From the NCBI GenBank assembly GCA_012728785.1, contig JAAYEK010000030.1:1-37759 (forward strand): a stretch of 37,759 nt of DNA, read 5' to 3'. Both the position numbers and the translations under genes were made by a program. The DNA comes from Bacillota bacterium. GTDB taxonomy: Bacteria > Bacillota > UBA4882 > UBA8346. The notes beneath the pieces are model-generated. The model was given only the letters and a program-made list of their open reading frames with translations. It had not been told where the DNA came from and ran no database searches. The first letter of the stretch is position 1. Every line of letters starts with the position of its first letter. Shown here piece after piece: positions 19,614 through 26,482 of this stretch.

Positions 19614-19740
19614 AAGTTAGTAGTCGAGAGACAAAAGAACAGTAGCTGGGAGTTGGAAGTCTGGGGATAGGAGTCCGAGCGCGGGTGATTCCAAATAAAT
19701 GTTAAGGGTATCTTCCGGAATAGTTACTTGACAGCAACAT

Positions 19741-19783
19741 CCCTCTCCATGAACGTTACCGGGTTTTGAATGTTTGGAGAGGG
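19741..19783. repeat. 9-bp inverted repeat between the HEAT gene and yqfC
   Basis: CCCTCTCCA (19741-19749) pairs with TGGAGAGGG (19775-19783) over a 25-base loop. On the minus strand it lies downstream of the HEAT-repeat gene but lacks a T-run, so termination is uncertain. The surrounding 19614-19835 gap has no gene; 19614-19680 is a quasi-periodic GGGAGTTGGAAGT-like run. Confidence 0.5.
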
Positions 19784-19835
19784 ACAGTTTGTTTTATTTG
19801 TGGTTATAGTTATTTTACCGCCAGGGTTCCTACTT

Positions 19836-20540
19836 TCACCCCAGATCAAGCTCAGCCAGGAACTTAGCGGTCTTTAGCTTTGCTTTCTCAAGATCGCCAT
19901 GGATAATATCCGGATCTTGTTTGTCTTCACGCAAACCCAGTCTTTTAAGGGCGATACTCTCAATCATGACTATGATCCACTGGATAACTTCATCATCGGT
20001 TTCTTTTTCAAATCCCTGTTTTAGACTTGCTAACAGTTTATTTTTGAGTTCAGGCAGTCGGAAATGTATTTGACGATGAGCGCTGGCAGCGGTTATGCGT
20101 AATTTTGAGTTCTTTTCAGTTAATAAATGATGAGTAAGAATAGGTATATCTTCTTCAATTCCTACCCATCCTAACACAAAAGTAGCAACTTCTCGATGAG
20201 ATTCTTGTTCATGTTGTATAAATTCACGCGCTAACTTTCCTGCATAAGAACTCTTTATAGTACCTAAGATTTGCAAGATATCAGCTAACATATTATGATC
20301 TTTTTCATCTTTAATCTTTTTTAATAGAAATTGCTCAATATTAGGGCGTCTTGTAAAGGATGCTCTGATATCGTAATAAAAATCCATATTTTCGCGACGC
20401 CTTAATAAATCATAATGATAATCAATAATTTCATAAGAATTGTCAGATAACAAAAGTTTATTAAACTTTAAATGTTCTGTGAAGTCCCCTCCACTAGCTT
20501 GTGCGTGTTTATATGCTTCTTCTAATTTTTCAATATTCAT
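19836..20540 (-). CDS. HEAT-repeat protein, probable immunity partner of the upstream toxin
   Basis: All-helical protein of about 234 aa. Repeats are visible at about 85-190 in units such as MLADILQILGTIKSSYAGKL, HREVATFVLGWVGIEEDI and SKLRITAASAHRQI, typical of HEAT/PBS-lyase-like repeats. No catalytic motif is seen. I choose the ATG at 20540 because AAAGGTGAT precedes it; an in-frame ATG upstream would run into the toxin stop. It starts 24 bases after the DUF4280-HNH gene. HEAT-like proteins are known as immunity proteins in polymorphic toxin loci, so immunity is inferred from the pairing and not proven. Confidence 0.7.
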   Translation of the reverse strand: MNIEKLEEAYKHAQASGGDFTEHLKFNKLLLSDNSYEIIDYHYDLLRRRENMDFYYDIRASFTRRPNIEQFLLKKIKDEKDHNMLADILQILGTIKSSYAGKLAREFIQHEQESHREVATFVLGWVGIEEDIPILTHHLLTEKNSKLRITAASAHRQIHFRLPELKNKLLASLKQGFEKETDDEVIQWIIVMIESIALKRLGLREDKQDPDIIHGDLEKAKLKTAKFLAELDLG

Positions 20541-20563
20541 AGTTATCACCTTTCTCAAATACA

Positions 20564-21898
20564 TCATTTATACTTACTTGGTGGATATAGATGGTACGTT
20601 TCTCCACAGGTAATATGCGTGTCTCGATGCGCTTTTTTCGGGATGGTTTCCATATTATCAACCACGTCCAATTTCTTTTTCTTTTCAATTATTTTTTCAG
20701 TATAAAGCGGTTTCTTATGTGAAACCTCATACCTTTCCGGTACTTTTTTACCATTCGTCTTCTTAATGAAATCTCTTGCTTCTTGGCTTAAACCACTGTT
20801 GGGATCATCCGCATCCCGCAATAATGCTTTCCGCCTCTCACTCATACTTCGATAAAATTTCTTGGGTTTGAAATTCGGATTCGGCGCCGGCCTCGTCCCC
20901 GTATTCCCTGCCGCTTTCGTCTGCCCAACAGCATCTATCTTTCCTGATTTCAGCTTCAAAGCCGAGGTTGTGCTTTTCCCCCAGCCTCTGGCTATTTTGA
21001 GCTTCCCGGCGGCTGTATCTCCAGTTGCTTTTGTTTGGGTGGATGCAGTCTGATCCATCACTGCTTTAGAGGCGACCTTGTTCGTACCGTCAGCTATCAT
21101 GAAAGGAGCTAGGTAAGGCGCTGTTGCTAATGCGCATGCGCCGACCATTGTGCCGATGAGTTCCGCGTTATGGTAAGCTTCTGGGCCTATCTTCTCTTTT
21201 ACAGGGTTCCTGGATTCCTTTTCATTCCCGCTCAGTCCCCGGAATATATCTTGGGCGCCTTCAGCAACATTAGAAAGACCTGTTGTTCCGCAAAGCGCTA
21301 CAGTGGCTACACCTGCTGCCGCTACACAACCGGCTACTAATAGGATTGGTAATGAAACCCCTCCAGCAATAACCCCTCCAACTGCGATAGCCAACTTAAG
21401 TGCAGATGCAGCAATAAAACATGACAAACCGCCACTAAGTACTTTTGTTAATCCTTCTCCGGCCCTGTCCCAATCAACTTCGCGTTGCCCATCTTTCTCG
21501 ATGCTTATCTTCCCGCCCCAGATGCACACATGCTTGGAGCAGTCAAGCAACGCCGGGGCCCCGTCCACCAGCATGTCTTCCTTGCCGAAGATCCAGGGCA
21601 TAGTCACATTTGGTATGCAGGGCATTTTTTTCAGTCTGCCATCGTTGGCGGCGGTAGCTGCTGCCACGGTAGGATTGGTCAGACTGCGGCATTTCCCGAA
21701 AGACGGGATATTTACCATGGGCTTAAAATCCATAATATTAGCTTGCTGCTTACCTTGGATAAGTATTGATTTCCGGTTCGGGATCTTTAGATTGCATTCT
21801 TCGTCTCCACAGCTACATTTTAGGGTCGCTCCCTCCACCACATGACTTTTAGGTTTTTCATTACTTGGTATTTTCTCTACATTTTCTTCCTCAGCCAT
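20564..21898 (-). CDS. PAAR-like (DUF4280) protein with HNH-type C-terminal toxin
   Basis: Polymorphic-toxin architecture in 444 aa. Residues 18-135 match DUF4280, a PAAR-like spike domain, with cysteines C28, C30, C35, C70, C94, C120 and C125. Residues 156-205 are glycine/alanine-rich and hydrophobic, a likely membrane-insertion or hinge part. A low-complexity linker follows. The tail (about 350-444) has an HNH/EndoVII-like pattern: YEVSHKKPLY (E391, H394), N415, H424 and H428. In known systems DUF4280 proteins load onto contractile injection devices. No such device is in this window. The next gene downstream is a candidate immunity protein. Catalytic residues are my reading of the pattern. 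Confidence 0.75.
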   Translation of the reverse strand: MAEEENVEKIPSNEKPKSHVVEGATLKCSCGDEECNLKIPNRKSILIQGKQQANIMDFKPMVNIPSFGKCRSLTNPTVAAATAANDGRLKKMPCIPNVTMPWIFGKEDMLVDGAPALLDCSKHVCIWGGKISIEKDGQREVDWDRAGEGLTKVLSGGLSCFIAASALKLAIAVGGVIAGGVSLPILLVAGCVAAAGVATVALCGTTGLSNVAEGAQDIFRGLSGNEKESRNPVKEKIGPEAYHNAELIGTMVGACALATAPYLAPFMIADGTNKVASKAVMDQTASTQTKATGDTAAGKLKIARGWGKSTTSALKLKSGKIDAVGQTKAAGNTGTRPAPNPNFKPKKFYRSMSERRKALLRDADDPNSGLSQEARDFIKKTNGKKVPERYEVSHKKPLYTEKIIEKKKKLDVVDNMETIPKKAHRDTHITCGETYHLYPPSKYK

Positions 21899-21964
21899 GT
21901 TTTCCCTCCCCCCGTTTTATAAAAAATTTGGCTTTGTTTTAAATAAGGATGAGAATGAAATACT

Positions 21965-22036
21965 CACCACGAAGGCACGAAGGGGAACGGAAGAATTGAT
22001 TTTCTTCTTCCCTCCGCCTTCGTGCTCTTCGTGGTG
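21965..22036. repeat. Imperfect 19/20-bp inverted repeat upstream of the toxin gene
   Basis: CACCACGAAGGCACGAAGG (21965-21983) pairs with CCTTCGTGCTCTTCGTGGTG (22017-22036) with a single bulge; inner A/G-rich and T/C-rich arms extend it. The arms are themselves internally repetitive (ACGAAGG twice). The rest of 21899-22170 holds a second word-like run at about 22060-22150 built on CAATT/TACATT. No gene or clear promoter seen. Confidence 0.7.
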
Positions 22037-22170
22037 GTAATGTTTTGAAGTATTCAACGTCATTAGCAATTTGCAATTTAGAATTTACAATGAAACCATT
22101 TTGTGGGGTTTAGTAATTGTAAAATGTCAATTGTACATTGTACATTAACCAACCTGGCTGCCTTTCCGTC

Positions 22171-22563
22171 TTACACCTCAACCGGATCTTCGGGGTGGGC
22201 TTCATTCCAAAGAGCGATGATCTCTTCCTCGCTCTTGCCGATATTATCAGAGTTTATCCATTTACCCCTAAACCCTGCGTTGATGCGTTTGTTCAGATTC
22301 GGGTTGACCCGGACTTTAATAGCCACGGAACCGTCACTTTTACCAATGGGTTGATAGTGAGTACTGTTTGGTAATTTGACGATCCGCCCACTTTTAAGGG
22401 CGGACTCGAGCTGTACGTCCAACTCGGAAAGCACCGACTGTATGCTGCCGCGGCTTTGGTTAGTGGCGGCAACGAGGTTTTCGATTAGCTCTTCGCTAGT
22501 CATCGGTTCGGCCCGATTCAACCGTGGTCTAAATTTCGTCCATGCTTGAAGTTTTTTTGCCAT
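22171..22563 (-). CDS. HU-like DNA-binding protein
   Basis: 130 aa. The central part has the HU/IHF pattern: an N-terminal helical pair (SEELIENLVAATNQSRGSIQ, SVLSELDVQLESALKSGR) followed by the strand VKLPNSTHYQP (62-72). A conserved-looking stretch VRVNPNLNKRINAGFRGKWIN (84-104) replaces the usual DNA-binding arm. It resembles atypical HU-domain proteins more than classic 90-aa HU. AAGGAGG is placed correctly before the ATG. The array of 21-22 bp iterons lies about 40 bases upstream of its start, which makes autoregulation or organised binding there an attractive inference. Confidence 0.6.
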   Translation of the reverse strand: MAKKLQAWTKFRPRLNRAEPMTSEELIENLVAATNQSRGSIQSVLSELDVQLESALKSGRIVKLPNSTHYQPIGKSDGSVAIKVRVNPNLNKRINAGFRGKWINSDNIGKSEEEIIALWNEAHPEDPVEV

Positions 22564-22604
22564 TTCAAAGACCTCCTTGAAAATAAATTGTTGTTGACTC
22601 AGTC

Positions 22605-22796
22605 ATACACTATAGTGTTTGTCATGATACACTATAGTTTTTGTCGCAATACACTACGTTCTTGATGTCATACACTACGTTCTTGTCGTAATACGCTACG
22701 TTCTTGATGTCTTACACTACGTTCTTGTCGTAATACACTATAGTTCTTGCTGTCATACACTATAGTGTTTACCGTGATACACTATAGTGTATTTTG
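22605..22796. repeat. Array of nine helically phased iterons
   Basis: Nine units start at 22605, 22627, 22649, 22670, 22691, 22712, 22733, 22755 and 22777, a spacing of 21 or 22 bases or two helix turns. Units 1, 8 and 9 carry the perfect 12-bp palindrome ACACTATAGTGT; units 2 and 7 carry ACACTATAGT; units 3-6 carry ACACTACGTTCT or a one-base variant. Units 3/5 and 4/6 match as pairs, so the centre grew by duplicating a 42-bp dimer. The gap 22564-22850 holds nothing else. Candidate operator, centromere-like or origin-like site. Confidence 0.93.
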
Positions 22797-22850
22797 AAAG
22801 TGAACTTTTCCGATGAAATTTCATGAGTCCGACCAATCCAATTTCCTTAC

Positions 22851-23168
22851 CTACGCAACCGCTTTAATCGCATTCTTCAACACCGCCAGGGCCGCATTGA
22901 TCGCCTTTTCGGCTTCGACGGAGATAATGCCTTTGCCGGTAAGTCCTATTGTTTTGGCGGCATTGATCAGGCTGTCGGTTAAAATCTGGGCTATTCTATG
23001 GTCGATCTCTCCAATTATCCGATTGGTTTCAACTTTGGCGATCTCCTTTGCCAGTTTTTTCAGCTCGGCTTCAACATATTCGTAAGCTTTCGGTACAGAA
23101 TCGCCTAGGCTGACCCGCGCGGCCTCCAGCATTTCCTTGAGAACCTCTTTTCCGTCAAAACTCGCCAT
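22851..23168 (-). CDS. Small all-helical hypothetical protein
   Basis: 105 aa, no signal peptide, no cysteine, rich in alanine, lysine and glutamate. It is predicted to be amphipathic helices from end to end (for example AELKKLAKEIAKVETNRI and AEKAINAALAVLKNAIKAVA). I do not recognise a family. The ribosome-binding site GGAGGTGA is ideal. The lipoprotein gene lies 121 bases upstream on the same strand and the iterons begin about 55 bases downstream. The gap to the lipoprotein gene is a word-like run of GTCAAAAG and its complement. Confidence 0.7.
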   Translation of the reverse strand: MASFDGKEVLKEMLEAARVSLGDSVPKAYEYVEAELKKLAKEIAKVETNRIIGEIDHRIAQILTDSLINAAKTIGLTGKGIISVEAEKAINAALAVLKNAIKAVA

Positions 23169-23289
23169 TGTCTTTCACCTCCTTTCCGTAGGTCAAAAGC
23201 GGAAAGCCAAATGTCAAAAGTCCAAGACCGGGTCGGTGTCAAGTGTCAAAGGCCGGAAACTTTAGACTTTCGACTTATAACTTTTGACT

Positions 23290-23775
23290 TTACTTGGTAG
23301 TCTTCACCCCGCGCTTTAAAGCATTTTGAAGTTTGATGATCGCCTTGAACTGAGTATTGAAGGCGACCTTCATCGGCTCGGCCAGTTCCTGAGAAAGCCC
23401 TTTCTCCCCTTGGAGTTCGTGAAGCTCACGCAGGTTCTCTAAGTTCTTTTGGAGCAGTGCGATCTGTTCGGCGACGATTTTATTGTCGTCCAACATTTCA
23501 GCGCGAAGTGCCAGTGTGGTTAGGGTCCCTTGGATCTCTTCATAGAAGCCGATGTTTTTTATGTAAGTCCCTTCCGTAGTTCCTGCCAGTCGTTCCATTT
23601 TAATGAGAAAGGTTTCGATCTCACTTTGCAGTTCGGTTGCATATTGGTCGATCAGTTCGTCATAGTCGGAGATTAGTTTGATGGAACAGCCGGAGATGAG
23701 GGCTATTAATAAAATTAGGGTCAAAGGCAGCAGGAACCTGCTTTTGATGAAAAGGATCGAAGGTGTCGGAAACAT
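23290..23775 (-). CDS. Predicted lipoprotein
   Basis: 161 aa with a signal peptide ending in the lipobox LISGC (C30), so it is lipidated and exported. The mature part is helical. It shows DYDELIDQYATELQSEIETFL, then a FYEEIQGTLTTLALRAEML segment, and ends KAIIKLQNALKRG. No enzymatic motif. I recall similar short lipoproteins from distant bacteria but cannot name the family from sequence alone. GGAGGTGA precedes the ATG. It is the first gene of the pair with the 105-aa helical protein. Confidence 0.8.
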   Translation of the reverse strand: MFPTPSILFIKSRFLLPLTLILLIALISGCSIKLISDYDELIDQYATELQSEIETFLIKMERLAGTTEGTYIKNIGFYEEIQGTLTTLALRAEMLDDNKIVAEQIALLQKNLENLRELHELQGEKGLSQELAEPMKVAFNTQFKAIIKLQNALKRGVKTTK

Positions 23776-23921
23776 GTTTTCACCTCCTTTTTTTAAATCT
23801 ATGGAAGAAAAAGACTAGTATATAGTTTCTATGTTTGTTAAATAGTTCCTGCCGGATTAAATAATTTTTTGGGATTAAATTGTATTGTTTGGGAATTGTT
23901 GTGGGAATATAAAACGTTAGA

Positions 23922-23930
23922 TGATATAAT
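23922..23930 (+). promoter_or_regulatory. Extended -10 promoter for the AbrB-like gene
   Basis: TG-A-TATAAT gives an extended -10 with no good -35. A second weaker pair, TTGTTT (23885-23890) and TATAAA (23908-23913), spacer 17, lies just upstream. Confidence 0.55.
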
Positions 23931-23964
23931 GGGATTATTATTGGCGCGAGGTGATGAAACTATT

Positions 23965-24198
23965 ATGGAATCAGTAGGAATAATTAGGTTAATTGATCAT
24001 GTGGGAAGAGTAGTTTTACCAATGGAATTACGCAATACTATGAATTTAGGAGAAAATGCCCCCTTGGAGATTTTTGTTGACGGTAATAAAATTGTCCTTA
24101 AAAAATATTTATCCGGCTGTTTATTTTGCGGTAATGGGGATGGGTTGACGGATATTAAGGGGAAGAAAGTGTGCGGGGTGTGTTGGGAGGAGATTTAA
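23965..24198 (+). CDS. AbrB/SpoVT-type regulator with C-terminal zinc ribbon
   Basis: 77 aa. Residues 1-48 form a swapped-hairpin AbrB DNA-binding domain (GIIRLIDHVGRVVLPMELRNTMNL, with LEIFVDGNKIVLKKY). Residues 52-73 are a zinc ribbon, CLFC and CGVC. This is a transition-state-regulator design common in Clostridia. I choose the ATG at 23965 because AGGTGAT is nine bases upstream and the AbrB domain begins exactly there; the longer in-frame start at 23869 adds residues unlike the family. Transcribed away from the lipoprotein gene. Targets unknown. Confidence 0.85.
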   Translation: MESVGIIRLIDHVGRVVLPMELRNTMNLGENAPLEIFVDGNKIVLKKYLSGCLFCGNGDGLTDIKGKKVCGVCWEEI

Positions 24199-24312
24199 AG
24201 AGTTTTGATTGGGGCTAAGGACCGGACTGTCGGGGCACGGGAATCTTGGTTTAAAATCCCCATCTTTATAGCACTTAACTTTAAAGTCTGGATGTCTTTT
24301 TATTCCGAGCGG

Positions 24313-24341
24313 TGTTATAATTAATTTCAAACAAACGTTCG
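24313..24341 (+). promoter_or_regulatory. Extended -10 promoter overlapped by a LexA-like SOS box
   Basis: TG-T-TATAAT (TATAAT at 24316-24321) is followed at 24328-24341 by CAAACAAACGTTCG. The Gram-positive LexA box is CGAAC-N4-GTTCG (also written CGAACRNRYGTTYG); this site matches at 13 of 14 positions. It lies between the -10 and the start codon of the next gene, as a repressor site should. Confidence 0.6.
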
Positions 24342-24350
24342 GGTGGGGTC

Positions 24351-24608
24351 ATGCAGGTACAGAAAGTAAACGATAACATCGATATGATTGCCTCTTTTAA
24401 GGGAGGAAAGATTAAACCGCTGGTCTTTTTATGTCGAGGCCGGAGGATTAAAGACTTTGAAGTCCTTTCTTCCTGGGAGATCAGGTATGGGGAAGGGAAA
24501 AGGGTCTTTTTTAGGATATCCCATGAAAATGATACTATTTATCAGGTTTATCTCGACACCGATTGCTGGAGATGGACGCTGGAGACGGTGGTTGTGAAGT
24601 GGTTGTGA
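24351..24608 (+). CDS. Small hypothetical protein, probably SOS-regulated
   Basis: 85 aa, mostly beta-strand by pattern: FKGGKIKPLVFLCRGRRI, WEIRYGEGKRVFFRI, TIYQVYLDTDCWRWTLE. The GRRI...W...FFRI...YQVYLD....W.L layout resembles the small DUF6504-type proteins that accompany error-prone polymerase genes, but I cannot be sure of the family. The ribosome-binding site GGGTGGGG is unusually close to the ATG. The LexA-like box just upstream makes induction by DNA damage a testable idea. No polymerase gene is nearby. Confidence 0.65.
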   Translation: MQVQKVNDNIDMIASFKGGKIKPLVFLCRGRRIKDFEVLSSWEIRYGEGKRVFFRISHENDTIYQVYLDTDCWRWTLETVVVKWL

Positions 24609-24769
24609 AGTGTTATATTGCCATGGAAGGGTTAAAACCATATAGCTCCGAGTTTGTATGTGAGCCACAACTGTCTGTTAGGGCTTGTAATAAATTAAAC
24701 GATTGACGATTATAGTAAAATAACTACAAATAATTCTTATTATATTTTTTATCGATTCGCAGGATTTTT

Positions 24770-24778
24770 TGATATAAT
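24770..24778 (+). promoter_or_regulatory. Extended -10 promoter for vsr
   Basis: TG-A-TATAAT (TATAAT at 24773-24778) without a good -35. Leader to 24824 is AT-rich. The 24609-24769 stretch shows no gene. Confidence 0.55.
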
Positions 24779-24823
24779 AGTCGAAAATTTACTTTGTTAT
24801 TCTATTTATGGTGGTAATGTTTT

Positions 24824-25228
24824 ATGGATAAATTTTCTCCAGAATTACGAAGCGCAACAATGAGAGCTGTTCATTCTAAAAAGACCAAACTAGAAGATTC
24901 CGTTTCTAAAGCTCTTTGGAAAAAAGGCGTTCGATTTCGAAGAAATGTTGTAGACTTAGTTGGAAAACCTGATATTTCAATAAAAAGGGAAAGGTTTGTC
25001 TTATTTATCGATTCTTGTTTTTGGCATGGTTGTGAGGAACATTGTAGGTTGCCAGAAACTAATAAAGATTATTGGACTAAAAAGATCGAAAGAAACCGTG
25101 AACGCGATCAAAAGATAACTAATTATTATTTAAATGCAGGCTGGAATATTGTAAGGATTTGGGAACACGAGTTGAAAGTTGACTTTAACCAGACTATTCT
25201 CAAGATAATAACAAAAAGTAGATTATAA
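24824..25228 (+). CDS. vsr: Very short patch repair endonuclease Vsr
   Basis: Nicks next to T:G mismatches that arise when 5-methylcytosine deaminates. Family signatures: RSATMRAVHSKKTKLE at the N-terminus, GKPDI at 47-51 (catalytic D50), FIDSCFWHGCEEH at 61-73 (metal and intercalating residues), the NRERD segment at 91-95, and RIWEHE at 111-116. 134 aa is normal. It converges on the small helical gene that ends at 25232 and belongs to the restriction-modification island with the C5 methylase. Confidence 0.96.
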   Translation: MDKFSPELRSATMRAVHSKKTKLEDSVSKALWKKGVRFRRNVVDLVGKPDISIKRERFVLFIDSCFWHGCEEHCRLPETNKDYWTKKIERNRERDQKITNYYLNAGWNIVRIWEHELKVDFNQTILKIITKSRL

Positions 25229-25231
25229 GCT

Positions 25232-25480
25232 TTACTTTTTCTTTTTAGACTGTTGATACTCGACGTTTAACTTAATTGCTCTTTTAAGTTGAGATTGAAC
25301 AGTTCGGTTCAAATTCTTAAATTCCTTATTTTGACCCATTTCAAAGATAAAATAGTCTGCTTCTTCTTCTTTGCAAAGGTCGACAAATTTTCCGGCCCGT
25401 TTGAGACGGGACTCAACATCAGAAGCTGATTCATTTTTAAGTCCCACTTCATCCATTAACCAATCTTTAAAGTCTCCCAT
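25232..25480 (-). CDS. Small helical protein of the restriction-modification island
   Basis: 82 aa from the ATG at 25480, overlapping the end of the methylase gene by 25 bases. It contains GDFKDWLMDEVGLKNESASDVESRLKRAGKF and a lysine-rich C-terminus, YQQSKKKK. No helix-turn-helix is evident, so it does not look like a classical controller (C) protein. The ribosome-binding site AGGAGG is 12-13 bases before the ATG, a little far, which suggests coupling to the methylase. No function can be named. Confidence 0.65.
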   Translation of the reverse strand: MGDFKDWLMDEVGLKNESASDVESRLKRAGKFVDLCKEEEADYFIFEMGQNKEFKNLNRTVQSQLKRAIKLNVEYQQSKKKK

Positions 25481-26394
25481 CCGGTTTGAGACACCTCCTG
25501 GTTTGTGGCAGTACAATATAATTTTATAGCGTTTGCAACAAATTCTGCAAGTTTAACCGGAACAGCATTTCCGATCATTTGTTCGAGTTCTGTTTTGGAA
25601 CCTACCCATTTATAGTCTTTCGGAAAAGTCTGAATTCTAGCCCTTTCAAAAGTAGTCAACGACCTGAGTTCTTGATTAAGACTGATTGGATCATTTGGAT
25701 GACCGGGGTAACCCTTTGGAACAGGTCGGTTCACACCCCTGATAGTTGGAGCAGGTTCGTCGATAGAAAATATTCCTCTCCGGTTGTAATTACGGGGATG
25801 GCGATAATAAAACTCAATTCCAAACTCATTTCCGATGTATTCTCTAATAGTCATAGCCTTATCTGAAAGCAGTTCATCAATAACGTTATTTAAAAAACCG
25901 TCTAGCGCTCCAATAAAGCCAATGCAGAAAAAACGTTTGCGATTTTGCGGTGTGCCGCAGTAACTAGCGTTAAGAATTCTTTCTGTAAGTCCATATCCGG
26001 CATTTTTATATATTTCTCGCGCTTTAGCGTATGCTTTACTTTTGTAAGCTCGATCAACGTTTTCCATTAGAAACCATTTAGGCCTAATTCTACTGATAAT
26101 CGCTGCATATGCTTTAGTTAAATTAGCTCGATCTCCTTCGCTGCGTTTACCAGCATGAGAAAAGTCTTGACAAGGAGGTCCACCGATAATAATATCAGGA
26201 TTGTAACGTTCGATCATCGGAATAACCAAATCGACATTGCTTAAGTCCTCTTGGAAAATGGGATGATTAAAATTATTTTTATAACATTCTACGGCGGGCG
26301 ACCAAGCGTCGAAGGCTGAAACCACATTAAAACCAGCGTTAGTGAATCCTTTTGACAAACCGCCACAACCGGCAAAAAGATCAACGACTCTCAT
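25456..26394 (-). CDS. DNA (cytosine-5-)-methyltransferase
   Basis: Type II modification enzyme. SAM-binding VVDLFAGCGGLSKGF (motif I) at residues 3-17, catalytic GGPPCQDFSHAG with C75 (motif IV), MENV at 110-113 (motif VI), QNRKRFF at 150-156 (motif VIII), and QMIGNAVPVKLAE near the end (motif X). 312 aa is a small but complete C5 methylase. Specificity is not readable from the enzyme; the HindVP-family endonuclease next door suggests GRCGYC. AAGGGG lies about eight bases before the ATG. Divergent from the endonuclease gene, 88 bases apart. Confidence 0.95.
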   Translation of the reverse strand: MRVVDLFAGCGGLSKGFTNAGFNVVSAFDAWSPAVECYKNNFNHPIFQEDLSNVDLVIPMIERYNPDIIIGGPPCQDFSHAGKRSEGDRANLTKAYAAIISRIRPKWFLMENVDRAYKSKAYAKAREIYKNAGYGLTERILNASYCGTPQNRKRFFCIGFIGALDGFLNNVIDELLSDKAMTIREYIGNEFGIEFYYRHPRNYNRRGIFSIDEPAPTIRGVNRPVPKGYPGHPNDPISLNQELRSLTTFERARIQTFPKDYKWVGSKTELEQMIGNAVPVKLAEFVANAIKLYCTATNQEVSQTGWETLKIG

Positions 26395-26425
26395 AGCGTT
26401 AACCCCTTATATTTTTTCTATAGCA

Positions 26426-26454
26426 AATATATCATATTTATAAAAAGACGTCAA
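26426..26454 (-). promoter_or_regulatory. Promoter of the C5 methylase gene
   Basis: Read on the minus strand: TTGACG (26449-26454), 17 bases, TATATT (26426-26431). The -35 hexamer overlaps a GACGTC site (26447-26452). Predicted transcript start is near 26419. Confidence 0.75.
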
Positions 26455-26466
26455 TATTTTGACGCC
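26447..26466. promoter_or_regulatory. Two GRCGYC motifs in the methylase/endonuclease intergenic region
   Basis: GACGTC (26447-26452) and GACGCC (26461-26466) start 14 bases apart in a short AT-rich gap. Both fit GRCGYC, the specificity recorded for the HindV system. The first sits on the methylase -35. They also form imperfect direct repeats (GACGTCAATATT and GACGCCATATT). Methylation-sensed regulation is inferred. Confidence 0.5.
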
Positions 26467-26482
26467 ATATTGAGGTGAGAAA

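Noticed and set aside
22605-22796. CRISPR array
   Set aside because: Units abut with no unique spacers and there is no cas gene nearby.
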